This document shows positions 36,349 through 46,247 of a DNA stretch of 64,000 nucleotides, in pieces; positions within the stretch are counted from its first letter, which is position 1, and every line of letters starts with the position of its first letter. The position numbers and the translations under genes are program-made. Source of the stretch: Sipunculus nudus (taxonomy: Eukaryota; Annelida; Sipuncula; Golfingiida; Sipunculidae); assembly GCA_026874595.1 (NCBI GenBank), contig CM049315.1:13210664-13274663 (forward strand), written 5' to 3'. A model generated the notes under the pieces. It was not told the DNA's origin and did not search any database. It saw nothing but the letters and a program-made list of their open reading frames with translations.

Positions 36349-37657
36349 ATAAAGTGTGTTCTTCTTACAAATGTGTGGTATCTGATAATATTTCGTTGAA
36401 AACCGTTTGGTAACTATATTGTATAGTGCTTGCATCTGACTCGATCTGTGGCGTTATACAAAAACATATAGCATGCGCGCTACGTAGTGGCTGTACCGCA
36501 CAACTTCAAAAATTAAGGTTTTTTATTTCAATTTTTTTCGATGTGTCTTTTGTTATTCTCTTGTCATAATTCTTCATGTGTGACAGTTGTCGCGCATGCT
36601 CAAGACCGGACCTCTGGTTATGTAGACTGACAAACGTGGACTGTGTCTATGTATTCACACATACTTGTACATAAAAACGTATATTATAGGTCAATTGGAG
36701 ATAGTATGCACTTATGCTTGATGATATGATTGGAAACTTCATATTAAGCCAAAATCAACTGAAATCTTGAGATAATACACATAATATTGCGAAGGATTAT
36801 GTACGTGTCAGCTGCAGAAAACCTCAATGTGTAGGCCCCTATAGAGTCATATCAACCCGATTAATGGGACACTTTTTAGCAGGACCTATGGAAAGAGTCT
36901 GATTTTAGGGGCGCGTTAAGAAGGGGGTGCAACAGCCCCCCTCCCCCCCCCCCCAAAAAAAAAAAAACCTGTTCAACAAATTTTCAGTAAATTGTCAGGG
37001 CTTGCTACAGACCTGTTGCAAATCAAGCTCACAACGTTGTATTTATAAGGCCCAGGCCCTAGTTGAAACTGTTACAACTTAGTAACAGTTTAGTATGACA
37101 CCCTCTAGAAGCTATGATGGACCAAACAAAATCCTCACTTGAAGCTGCTGCTCCATAATAGGTCATGCAGGGTTATACATGGGGCATGACAGTCCTGGCA
37201 GGTTAGCCAATAGATAGCGGTTTTGTGATTGGTTCAGGTAACGTCGGTGTGCGGTGTTCAGTCCCTGCCGTGGTTATCTTAATTTAAGTCGCATTCAGAG
37301 CGTCATCTTATCTCCAGAGAACTGGATAAAATATATCCTTTCGGCTCAAATACACTGATTTTAATCAATCTTAATAATTTGATCGAATAGACACCTAACC
37401 AATCATCAGTAGTTGACATCCCCGACGCGAAGTAGGCCTAATTTCAATGCATATAGGCAAAAAAAATAGAAACTGTGATTTGTATTTTTAAATAGTTTAA
37501 CATTTGACCTGTGGCCTTGGCAAGCTTGCTTGTGGTTCTTGATAAAAAAAAAAAACAAAGCCACTTTTCATGCACAGCACAATGCAGTACAGCATACGAA
37601 CAGCTTTGGCAAACTATTGGTCACAAGTAGTTTACCTATATATAGTTTTTGTGCCTG

Positions 37658-37689
<32 letters not shown>

Positions 37690-38080
37690 CGTGCGTGTGT
37701 GTGTATGTGCCTATGTATTGTTTTAGAAGAATATAATGTCCAAAAACAAAACTACAGACTTCTTCACACAATCTCAGAGAGGGTAATTTTTTCACCTTAT
37801 TTAATTTTGAAAAGTGATTTTGAACACTCTGAACGTCAAATTAGCAGAAATTGTATCTATTGAGCCTAGAATCTTCTAACAAAACATCCAGGGAGGTTCT
37901 ATCCTTGGAAACCTGAAATTCGGTCATGGTGACCTATATTTTGCGACCTATGGGTCGAAAACATGGTTTGAGCTTACTGTTCGTCAGACAGGCATAACTT
38001 ATCACTTTCAGGCTTGGAATCTTCTCAGACTGATGTAAAATTTAGAGAGATCTTGACCAAATGCCTATGGAAACATGAAA
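34335..38080. other. Intergenic DNA with microsatellites
   Basis: Nothing coding is supported. Holds (TA)n at 34632-34689, poly-G at 34735-34749 and 35170-35179, (CA)n(TA)n at 36279-36346, poly-C at 36946-36954, and (TA)n(TG)n at 37657-37708. About 35820-36150 shows three loosely repeated ATATTGGGTATATTTCT units. A diverged direct repeat beginning near 37865 and 38010 leads into the retrotransposon target site. Confidence 0.6.
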
Positions 38081-38082
38081 TA

Positions 38083-38087
38083 AGGTC
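38083..38087 (+). repeat. 5-bp target site duplication, left
   Basis: AGGTC directly precedes the 5' LTR and recurs immediately after the 3' LTR, as expected for Ty3/gypsy integrase. Confidence 0.9.
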
Positions 38088-39231
38088 TGTCACCAGACAA
38101 TAGGTGACAATATGTACGGTGTTTTGTATCATAGTTTAACGAAGTATGTTCTCTATTGATATTGACGTGAAGCGTCATCCTAAAGCGTTGACAGGTCTTA
38201 ATTGTATATATATATATTGTGTATTCTTGTATGAAATCCCATCGGCTATCAGCTGATTTATCCGTGTCACGCATCGTGTGTATTATTATATTTTGGTATG
38301 TGGGTCGCCATGGTGACGCTAACAGTCAAACTAGGTCACATATATCCTTATATGGGACACTTGAGAAATAAGCCAATCAGAGAACCGGATTGCCGTACAC
38401 AGTGAACAGGCGATTGTGACGTCAGACTTCAAGAAGAGACGCTGAACGTTGGTTCAGTTGGGTCTTGAAGCTTGAGGTGGCAGCACGCACGCACGAACAT
38501 TGAAACGCCAGGAACGGCATAGAAGCAAGCTTCTACATGAGGCAAAGACCCAGCTCATGAGAACTCAGCCGTGCTGCCGACAGAGCTTCGTATTGCCGAT
38601 AAAGTGAGAGAGCGCTCGTCACCTGCCGGCCTAGTTCAGCTTGACCTAAATACATAACCGCCGTAAGCCGTGAAACCTTTGCTACACGAGCAAGGTCAAG
38701 GACTCTAAGCTCTACGTAAACAAAGAGCGCTATTGCATTCATGTGAACGTAAACCTACCCGGGTCGCTGACAAGCAAGATCAGTTGAAGATCGCTAAACT
38801 CAGAAAGACTAGATCTATATGGTACTAACCATACGCTAGATTCTACACAAAACAGTAACCAGAGATCTCTGAAGGAACTGGACTTTATGGTTTTTTTTAT
38901 ACAAACCATGGACTCAGTAAAATATCCTGTAATTTTAATGTGAAGAACTGTCGTATTGACACATCAACGCACACACTCACATTGGTGTCTCTGTAAGTAT
39001 TGTCTTGAATTATATTTGTGAATTTAACCTGATGTCTCATAGTTTCTATTGATCTAGGTGTATGATTGTCTGGTATTTTAATACACGTCCTTAAAAGAAC
39101 CTGGAAATGTCACCTGTAATGGCCGGGATCTAATTTCTTGATGAGTGAAATCAAGTGGCGAGCGTAAACCCATCGTATGGTTTTATAGGATATATCCGTT
39201 GTAAAGTTTTCACGTTAAGTTAGGGGTGACA
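38088..39231 (+). repeat. 5' LTR
   Basis: 1144 bp, with seven-base terminal inverted repeat TGTCACC/GGTGACA. A TATA-rich stretch lies near 38207 and a second near 38340. An antisense 69-codon frame inside it occurs in both LTRs and is not considered a gene. Confidence 0.95.
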
Positions 39232-39236
39232 TTGTA

Positions 39237-39254
39237 TGGCGAGCGTGCCAGGAT
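39237..39254 (+). other. Candidate primer binding site
   Basis: TGGCGAGCGTGCCAGGAT starts five bases after the 5' LTR. The leading TGG is what a tRNA CCA end would pair with. I did not match it to a specific tRNA. Confidence 0.55.
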
Positions 39255-39756
39255 ATAATTAGCCTTAAAAAAAACTGGCTGATTACTGTAAGTTTCATAA
39301 GTTTTGAACTGAGAAAACAGTACTGAAACCAGACATTCATATACTCAAACTAGAGTTGATCTGAATTAATAATTGGAAATGACACCAAACTGATGTTGTA
39401 GTGTATACTTGCACAATGAAATTACCCCACTGTTAGGAGTTAATATTTATTCAGTGAGAATATTACCTGAAGCACAACATTGTTTCAAGATCGGCATATA
39501 CCTTGTAGATTTGGCTAGAACACATGCATGTTTTGTGAGTAATGCTAGTTCAGTGATACCTGGACATCATTATTGGGTTGATATAAACCCAGATTAGAGT
39601 GAAAATTTTTGATGTTGTTAGATACGCCCTGGTATAATTTTTTTCTACACTAGTTTGTGATTGGTCACGTGGTAGGGTCTCTTGACAGGTAAGTTTACCC
39701 CTCCCGATTGGCATGGTAATCATAGGTGCATGGTGTTTATTGATATCTTGATATCC

Positions 39757-39806
39757 ATCCGTCCATCCGTCTGACCCTTCGTCCGACCTTCCGTCCGTCC
39801 GTCCGT
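39757..39806 (+). repeat. (TCCG)n-like leader tract
   Basis: Degenerate CCGTCCATCCGTC then exact CCGTCCGTCCGTCCG units lie just before the first ATG of ORF1. Confidence 0.85.
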
Positions 39807-39817
39807 ATAAGTAGATT

Positions 39818-42800
39818 TTGATGCGTAGAGCTACCATAGTGTTATTGTACGGATACCGCCGGTTCGTTAGGTTGGCTTTAACAGTACGTATTTACGGATT
39901 TTTAAGAGCGGATATTACTAGATACTGGAATCTTGCTAGGTTAGAGCGTTACCATGGAAAGTTAGAGTCACTTGTTAGATGCGGACAGGCCTTGGGGCTA
40001 AAGGACCAGGCTTTACAAGATTATGTTGAGGCTAGACGGCGTGCGGATGAGGAACGTGAGGAAAGAGCTAGGCAACGTGAAATAGAGAAGGAACAGCGGG
40101 AATTAGAGCGTGAGCAGCGGGAATTAGAGCGCGAGCGAGAGGCTAGAGCCCACGAATTAGAGGTTCTAAGGTTAAAGTCTGACTCTGGGGTTAAAGAAGA
40201 GAGAAGTAGGGATGTATTCCCGAAAATCCAGCTTCCACCTTTTGATGAGGCTCACGATCAGCTAGATGCGTTTCTTGAGCGATTTGAACGATTAGCTGTA
40301 TGTCAAGGCTATGATAGGGAGAATTGGGCGTTACACCTGTGTCCGTTACTGCGGGGTAAGGCGCTAGGGACTTACACACAGTTATCGGTTAGTGAGGCCA
40401 TGGATTACGATAAGTTAAAGATAGCCTTGTTAAAGCGATACCAAATGACCGAAGAGGGTTATCGACACAAGTTTCGGACTTGTAGGCCTGAGCGAGGCGA
40501 AACGCCGAGTCAGTTTGCGGTGAGACTGAGTGGATACCTAGACCATTGGATAGGGATGGCAGGGGTCGGAGGTGACTACGACGGGGTAGTTAACCTGTTG
40601 ATGTGTGAGCAGTTCGTAAACTGCTGTAGTAGGGATCTCTCTATGTTTTTGAAAGCGAGACGGTGTCGTGACTTTGATAGTATGGTAGACTTAGCCGAGA
40701 GTTATACGGAGGCTCACGGTGTACACAGCCTTACAGCAGGTCCTCCTTATGGCAATAATGTGCCGCGTCCAGCGCAACCGGTATCTCAGCCTAGAGAGAA
40801 GCGAGAGGTTCAGCGCAGTCCGGGCGGTCAGACATTTAAGCCATCAGGAGGCATCAGATGTTATTTATGTAATGAACTGGGACATAAGGCGCGGGAATGT
40901 AAGACTAGTGCCCGGTCGAGGCCTAGGTCTTCCCCTCAAGTAGGGCGTGCTGCTGGCGATCAGCAGAGGTATAGGACTAATTTTAGCCCCCCGTATAACC
41001 CAAAACAGAAACCGGAGACTATGTCAATGGCAGTAGTCGAGGCGGAAACGGAGACAGTCGGTGCGGTGAAACCGGAAGTAGAGAGTCAGAGTCAGTCGTT
41101 AGGATTTGCTGCCCAGACAGAAGGCGGAATCTCGTTACCTGTGTGTGAAGGGCTGGTGAATGGTAAGTCAGCGAGGGTGCTGCGGGATTCGGGATGTTCC
41201 TCGGCAGGAATACGTGAGTCGTACGTGGAGCCGAATCAGTTCACCGGACACCAGGTCGAGTGTAGGTTGTTCGACGGGTCTGTAAGACAATTTCCTACGG
41301 CTAGGATTAATGTGGACTGTGCGTACTTTGTCGGTACTATCGAGGCAATGGTGGTCGGGGATGCTGTATGTGATTTAGCGCTAGGTAACGTAGCGGGAGC
41401 ACGTGGTCCGTATGATCCGGACCCGACGTGGAAGTCTGAGCAGTCCTCAGGCATAGTGTGTGACGGTGTAGAGTCACAAAAGGAGGTGTCGTCCGCGGTG
41501 GAGACACGGAGCGCTGCACGAGAGAAACAGATACCGACGCGTAGCTTGAATGTTGCAAGCCCAGTTGCCGATGTGAGTCCGGCCGAATTTTTGAAGGCGC
41601 AGGAGGAGGATGGGTCTTTAGCGCCGTATTGGAGGCTAGCTAGAGAGGCTAGAAATGATAGTCCATTTAGAATTGAGGACGGATATTTAGTTCGGGTTGT
41701 GAGTGATAAACGGGGAGATCAAGATGGATCTCGAGTGGTGGTACCTCAGACGTTACGGTACGACGTAATGAGGATGGGCCACGAAGCGGTTATGGCGGGC
41801 CATCAGGGCATAGACAAAACGCACGACCGCGTGAGAACTCAGTTTTTCTGGAAAGGGATGTATAATAACATTGCTGAGTTTTGCAAGTCCTGTCCCATTT
41901 GCCAGAAAACCATACCGAAAGGCAAGGTGCCGGGAGCTACGTTAGGCCAGATGCCATTAATTGATGAGCCCTGGCGTAGAATTTCGATGGATCTGGTTGG
42001 GCCGATCCATCCAGCGTCTGAGAGAGGTCACAGGTATATTCTGACCGTTATGGATTATGCCACTAGATATCCGGAGGCTGTTGCTTTAAAGAACATAGAT
42101 ACAGTCTCTGTGGCTGATGCGCTAGTTGATATTTATGCGCGGTTAGGAGTGCCGTCAGAGGTGCTTACTGACATGGGAACACAATTTACGTCAGACCTCA
42201 TGCGAGAAGTTAGCCGTGTTTTGTCTTTAAGACAGCTCACCACTACTCCTTACCATCCTATGTGCAACGGAATGGTGGAGAGATTCAATGGAACGTTAAA
42301 GTTAATGTTGAAACGGATGTGCGAGGAAAGACCGCGAGATTGGGATCGGTACCTCAGCGCCGTGCTTTTTGCGTACCGAGAAGCGCCACATGAGAGCACA
42401 GGGTTCTCACCCTTTGAGTTGCTCTATGGTAGGATCGTTAGAGGACCGATGCGGATTCTAAGGGATCTGTGGACCAAGCGAGATACTAGCGTCGAGACTA
42501 AAACCACGTACCAATACGTCCTGGACCTACAAGACAAACTAAGCGACACATGCGCGTTAGCTAGAGAGGCGTTGAACAAATCAGCGAACAGACACAAACT
42601 GTTATATGATAGAGGTAAATGCACGCGCAGGTTTGAGGCCGGAGACGAAGTTTTGTTGTTACTCCCGACGGAGCGGAACAAATTAATGGTACAGTGGAAA
42701 GGCCCCTATACTATTGTAAACAGGGTTGGGGACTTAGACTATCGGATTAAGATTGGCGATAAGGTTAAAACCTTCCACGTGAATATGCTGAAACGGTACC

Positions 42801-42997
42801 ATGCTAGAAACGAGCCCCAGCATATTCTGGCAGCGGTAGCCAAGGGCGCACCTGATTCTATACATGATCCTGACGGTGTAGACGGGGAAACAGAGCCTCC
42901 CGTGTTCGGAGAGTTAAACCCAGAAGGGATTGATGAGGATGCCCACATGTCGTTACCGTCGTATGCGCGCCGCCAGACTGAGCGAGATAAATGCTGA
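39818..42997 (+). CDS. Retrotransposon ORF1: Gag, protease, integrase polyprotein
   Basis: An uninterrupted 1059-codon frame. In order: a charged Glu/Arg coiled coil (about residues 75-130); a SCAN/Ty3 capsid-like region (about 140-300); a CX2CX4HX4C zinc knuckle (C-YL-C-NELG-H-KARE-C, about 347-360); an aspartic protease with DSGCSS at about 456; and the integrase. The integrase has an HHCC zinc site (about 654-690), D in MDLVGP, D in LTDMGTQF and E in NGMVERF with 35 residues between the last two, and a C-terminal GPY module (WKGPYTI...HVNMLKRY). It ends TGC TGA. The ATG used could be later than the first. The protein has no RT, which follows in another frame. Confidence 0.92.
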   Translation: MMRRATIVLLYGYRRFVRLALTVRIYGFLRADITRYWNLARLERYHGKLESLVRCGQALGLKDQALQDYVEARRRADEEREERARQREIEKEQRELEREQRELEREREARAHELEVLRLKSDSGVKEERSRDVFPKIQLPPFDEAHDQLDAFLERFERLAVCQGYDRENWALHLCPLLRGKALGTYTQLSVSEAMDYDKLKIALLKRYQMTEEGYRHKFRTCRPERGETPSQFAVRLSGYLDHWIGMAGVGGDYDGVVNLLMCEQFVNCCSRDLSMFLKARRCRDFDSMVDLAESYTEAHGVHSLTAGPPYGNNVPRPAQPVSQPREKREVQRSPGGQTFKPSGGIRCYLCNELGHKARECKTSARSRPRSSPQVGRAAGDQQRYRTNFSPPYNPKQKPETMSMAVVEAETETVGAVKPEVESQSQSLGFAAQTEGGISLPVCEGLVNGKSARVLRDSGCSSAGIRESYVEPNQFTGHQVECRLFDGSVRQFPTARINVDCAYFVGTIEAMVVGDAVCDLALGNVAGARGPYDPDPTWKSEQSSGIVCDGVESQKEVSSAVETRSAAREKQIPTRSLNVASPVADVSPAEFLKAQEEDGSLAPYWRLAREARNDSPFRIEDGYLVRVVSDKRGDQDGSRVVVPQTLRYDVMRMGHEAVMAGHQGIDKTHDRVRTQFFWKGMYNNIAEFCKSCPICQKTIPKGKVPGATLGQMPLIDEPWRRISMDLVGPIHPASERGHRYILTVMDYATRYPEAVALKNIDTVSVADALVDIYARLGVPSEVLTDMGTQFTSDLMREVSRVLSLRQLTTTPYHPMCNGMVERFNGTLKLMLKRMCEERPRDWDRYLSAVLFAYREAPHESTGFSPFELLYGRIVRGPMRILRDLWTKRDTSVETKTTYQYVLDLQDKLSDTCALAREALNKSANRHKLLYDRGKCTRRFEAGDEVLLLLPTERNKLMVQWKGPYTIVNRVGDLDYRIKIGDKVKTFHVNMLKRYHARNEPQHILAAVAKGAPDSIHDPDGVDGETEPPVFGELNPEGIDEDAHMSLPSYARRQTERDKC

Positions 42998-43661
42998 CCT
43001 AGGCAAGTGTCAGCGCCGTGAAATACTTAGTCTGCTTAGGCAATATGGGGATGTATTCACAGATGTACCCAAGCTTACCAATGTTGTAGAATGTAGCATT
43101 AAACTCTCATCTGATGTACCTGTAAAAACTAGGCCCTATAGGGTGCCTTTTGAACTGCGAGAGACAATGCGAACAGAAATCCGGGAAATGTTAAACTTAG
43201 GCATTATTGAACAGTCAGATTCTAGCTATGCGTCCCCCTGTATCCTGCTTAGGAAACCTGACGGTAAGACTAGATTCGTGATAGACTACCGAAAGCTGAA
43301 CCAATCAGTCGTGTTCGATCCTGAACCCATGCCGGATCCAGAAACACTTTTTGTCGAAGTCGCGAAAAGCCAGTATTTTACAAAGCTTGACCTGACGAAA
43401 GGTTACTGGCAGATCCCTGTTTCTGAGGAATCCAGGGATAAGACGGCCTTTGTTACACCCGATGGCCATTACCAATTTAGGGTTATGCCATTCGGCCTGG
43501 TAACTGCCGGAGCGGTTTTCACCCGCATGATGCGGAAAATGTTCAGCGACATGCTGAATGTAGTATGTTATGTAGATGACGTGTTAATACACGCAGAGAC
43601 TTGGGACGAGCACTTAAGAACTCTTAGAGAAGTGCTAGTTAGACTAGAACTTAGCAGCTAA
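42930..43661 (+). CDS. Retrotransposon ORF2: reverse transcriptase, C-terminally broken
   Basis: The frame overlaps ORF1 by 68 bases in the +1 frame. RT similarity begins at about 42980 (ADLGKCQRREI). Motifs visible are TRPYRVP, FVIDYRKLN, LDLTKGYWQIP, MPFGLVTAG and the catalytic CYVDDVLIH. The first AUG is unlikely to be the true start; expression by frameshift from ORF1 is more plausible. It stops at 43659-43661, inside the RT thumb, while homologous sequence continues in the next frame. Confidence 0.88.
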   Translation: MMRMPTCRYRRMRAARLSEINADLGKCQRREILSLLRQYGDVFTDVPKLTNVVECSIKLSSDVPVKTRPYRVPFELRETMRTEIREMLNLGIIEQSDSSYASPCILLRKPDGKTRFVIDYRKLNQSVVFDPEPMPDPETLFVEVAKSQYFTKLDLTKGYWQIPVSEESRDKTAFVTPDGHYQFRVMPFGLVTAGAVFTRMMRKMFSDMLNVVCYVDDVLIHAETWDEHLRTLREVLVRLELSS

Positions 43662-44370
43662 ACCAGCTAAAACCTTCATAGGCTACCAGAGCCTAGAGTT
43701 TTTGGGACACCTTGTAGGCACGGGCAACTTGGCCACTAATCCAGTTTTGCTCAAGAGAATACAGAGTACTGATAGACCTAAGACAAAGAAGGCTTTGCGA
43801 GCATTCCTAGGTCTTACAGGGTACTATCGAAAATTCGTGCCAAACTATGCGGAAATAGCGGTGCCCTTGACTGATCTAACGCGTAAAGGTCAACCTAACA
43901 AACTAGACTGGAAACCCGTACACGAGAACGCGTACTGTTCTCTAAAGGCTAAACTGTCAGACCCTCCCATACTGAAGCTACCTGATTTCAGTAAACGATT
44001 TTATTTGAAATGTGATGCATCTGATGTGGGTATTGGCTGTATCCTGATGCAAAGACACGAGGGGATCATGCACCCAGTAGCTTATGCCAGTCGTAAACTA
44101 TTGCCCAGGGAGAGAAATTACTCCACCATCGAGAAAGAGTCATTAGCAATTGTATGGTCTGTACAGAAATTTGAGATGTACCTGGCTTGTAGACCGTTCA
44201 CCATTCAGACCGACCACAAACCATTAAAGTGTATTAGCAAATCAAAATGTGCTAATAAGAGAGTAATGAGATGGGCACTGGTTCTACAAGAGTTTAGATT
44301 TGATATTGAAGCAGTGTCAGGTAAACTAAACCATGGACCTGATTTTCTTAGCAGACTGCCTGAGTGTTAG
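43648..44370 (+). CDS. Retrotransposon ORF3: end of RT and RNase H
   Basis: Open from 43648 (first ATG 43702), in +1 frame relative to ORF2. It begins with the LEFLGHLVG RT motif, continues through the RT connection (GYYRKFVPNYAEIAVPLTDL) and RNase H: D in LKCDASDVGIG, E in EKESLAIVW, D in QTDHKPL and D in GPDFLSRL. It is a continuation of the polyprotein, not a separate gene, and stops at 44368-44370. Confidence 0.88.
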   Translation, partial: NLAAKPAKTFIGYQSLEFLGHLVGTGNLATNPVLLKRIQSTDRPKTKKALRAFLGLTGYYRKFVPNYAEIAVPLTDLTRKGQPNKLDWKPVHENAYCSLKAKLSDPPILKLPDFSKRFYLKCDASDVGIGCILMQRHEGIMHPVAYASRKLLPRERNYSTIEKESLAIVWSVQKFEMYLACRPFTIQTDHKPLKCISKSKCANKRVMRWALVLQEFRFDIEAVSGKLNHGPDFLSRLPEC

Positions 44371-44564
44371 GATGTAATGAGCTTAATGTCTAGCCAGGTA
44401 AGTCTAAACATGTACAGGATTTTGCCCTGTGTCATAGACCGTGGGCATGTACTGATGACAACTTGTTACATGACTTTTATGTATTGCTATATGTAAATAT
44501 GTTAAGCTGGACCCTGTGAGATAGAACGATACGATGTATCGAGAAAATACCGTGTATTTTCTTT

Positions 44565-44576
44565 AAAAGGAGGGGG
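44565..44576 (+). other. Polypurine tract
   Basis: AAAAGGAGGGGG lies three bases before the 3' LTR and is the expected plus-strand primer. Confidence 0.85.
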
Positions 44577-44579
44577 TGT

Positions 44580-45723
44580 TGTCACCAGACAATAGGTGAC
44601 AATATGTACGGTGTTTTGTATCATAGTTTAACGAAGTATGTTCTCTATTGATATTGACGTGAAGCGTCATCCTAAAGCGTTGACAGGTCTTAATTGTATA
44701 TATATATATTGTGTATTCTTGTATGAAATCCCATCGGCTATCAGCTGATTTATCCGTGTCACGCATCGTGTGTATTATTATATTTTGGTATGTGGGTCGC
44801 CATGGTGACGCTAACAGTCAAACTAGGTCACATATATCCTTATATGGGACACTTGAGAAATAAGCCAATCAGAGAACCGGATTGCCGTACACAGTGAACA
44901 GGCGATTGTGACGTCAGACTTCAAGAAGAGACGCTGAACGTTGGTTCAGTTGGGTCTTGAAGCTTGAGGTGGCAGCACGCACGCACGAACATTGAAACGC
45001 CAGGAACGGCATAGAAGCAAGCTTCTACATGAGGCAAAGACCCAGCTCATGAGAACTCAGCCGTGCTGCCGACAGAGCTTCGTATTTCCGATAAAGTGAG
45101 AGAGCGCTCGTCACCTGCCGGCCTAGTTCAGCTTGACCTAAATACATAACCGCCGTAAGCCGTGAAACCTTTGCTACACGAGCAAGGTCAAGGACTCTAA
45201 GCTCTACGTAAACAAAGAGCGCTATTGCATTCATGTGAACGTAAACCTACCCGGGTCGCTGACAAGCAAGATCAGTTGAAGATCGCTAAACTCAGAAAGA
45301 CTAGATCTATATGGTACTAACCATACGCTTGATTCTACACAAAACAGTAACCAGAGATCTCTGAAGGAACTGGACTTTATGGTTTTTTTTATACAAACCA
45401 TGGACTCAGTAAAATATCCTGTAATTTTAATGTGAAGAACTGTCGTATTGACACATCAACGCACACACTCACATTGGTGTCTCTGTAAGTATTGTCTTGA
45501 ATTATATTTGTGAATTTAACCTGATGTCTCATAGTTTCTATTGATCTAGGTGTATGATTGTCTGGTATTTTAATACACGTCCTTAAAAGAACCTGGAAAT
45601 GTCACCTGTAATGGCCGGGATCTAATTTCTTGATGAGTGAAATCAAGTGGAGAGCGTAAACCCATCGTATGGTTTTATAGGATATATCCGTTGTAAAGTT
45701 TTCACGTTAAGTTAGGGGTGACA
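44580..45723 (+). repeat. 3' LTR
   Basis: 1144 bp, the same length as the 5' LTR. I found three substitutions: G to T in the GTATTGCCG word, A to T in GCTAGATTC, and C to A in GTGGCGAGC. Confidence 0.95.
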
Positions 45724-45728
45724 AGGTC
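45724..45728 (+). repeat. 5-bp target site duplication, right
   Basis: AGGTC follows the terminal GGTGACA of the 3' LTR and matches the left copy. Confidence 0.9.
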
Positions 45729-46201
45729 ATTCTGACATATTATGAGAGCTATAGGAAAAAGACGTTTACCAATTTTTTTTATAAAGGCCCTCTAATCATT
45801 ACAAATATCAATATAATCAAGTAAAATCGGGTCGACTTTAAGTGAACATTGTCTATAACTTATAGGTATAACTTTTCAGAGATTATGGAAAGGCTTGTAT
45901 TTACAATACAGAGATCATCTGAAAAGATATCGATGATTACACTCATGTGCAATTAGTGCCTTTCTTACCTTAATACTCTCTTTCTCCTGTTATCCGGGTC
46001 TCTGTTTTTCATCCGGCCATACATTTATTATTAAACCGCCGTTATCGTGAAGATTTATTAGTGGTTAATGGGTGGAAAAATTTACAAAGTCATTAAAATA
46101 AAGCGATGTAATAATGCCATGTTGTAAAGCTGAAAATAAACACATCCGGTGACATTTGTTTCAAACACTTTTATTCTGGTCTTTGCAAGGATGCCTGGAA
46201 C

Positions 46202-46247
<46 letters not shown>

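Larger units (their letters stand above)
38088..45723 (+). mobile_element. Gmr1-like Ty3/gypsy LTR retrotransposon (7.6 kb)
   Basis: Two 1144-bp direct LTRs, each starting TGTCACC and ending GGTGACA, flank a 5.35-kb internal region with primer-binding-site and polypurine-tract candidates. AGGTC target duplications lie outside. The internal order is gag with zinc knuckle, protease, integrase, reverse transcriptase, RNase H. The RT and integrase (with a GPY module) are Ty3/gypsy in type. Integrase nevertheless precedes RT, as in Ty1/copia and in the Gmr1 group of Ty3-like elements. I saw only three LTR differences, so the insertion is recent. The coding frames are broken at the ORF1/RT border and inside RT, so this copy may not be autonomous unless the first is a programmed shift. 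Confidence 0.93.

Noticed and set aside
38533-38742. 69-codon antisense ORF in the 5' LTR, repeated at 45025-45234
   Set aside because: Its recurrence only reflects the duplicated LTR; no domain and no independent support.
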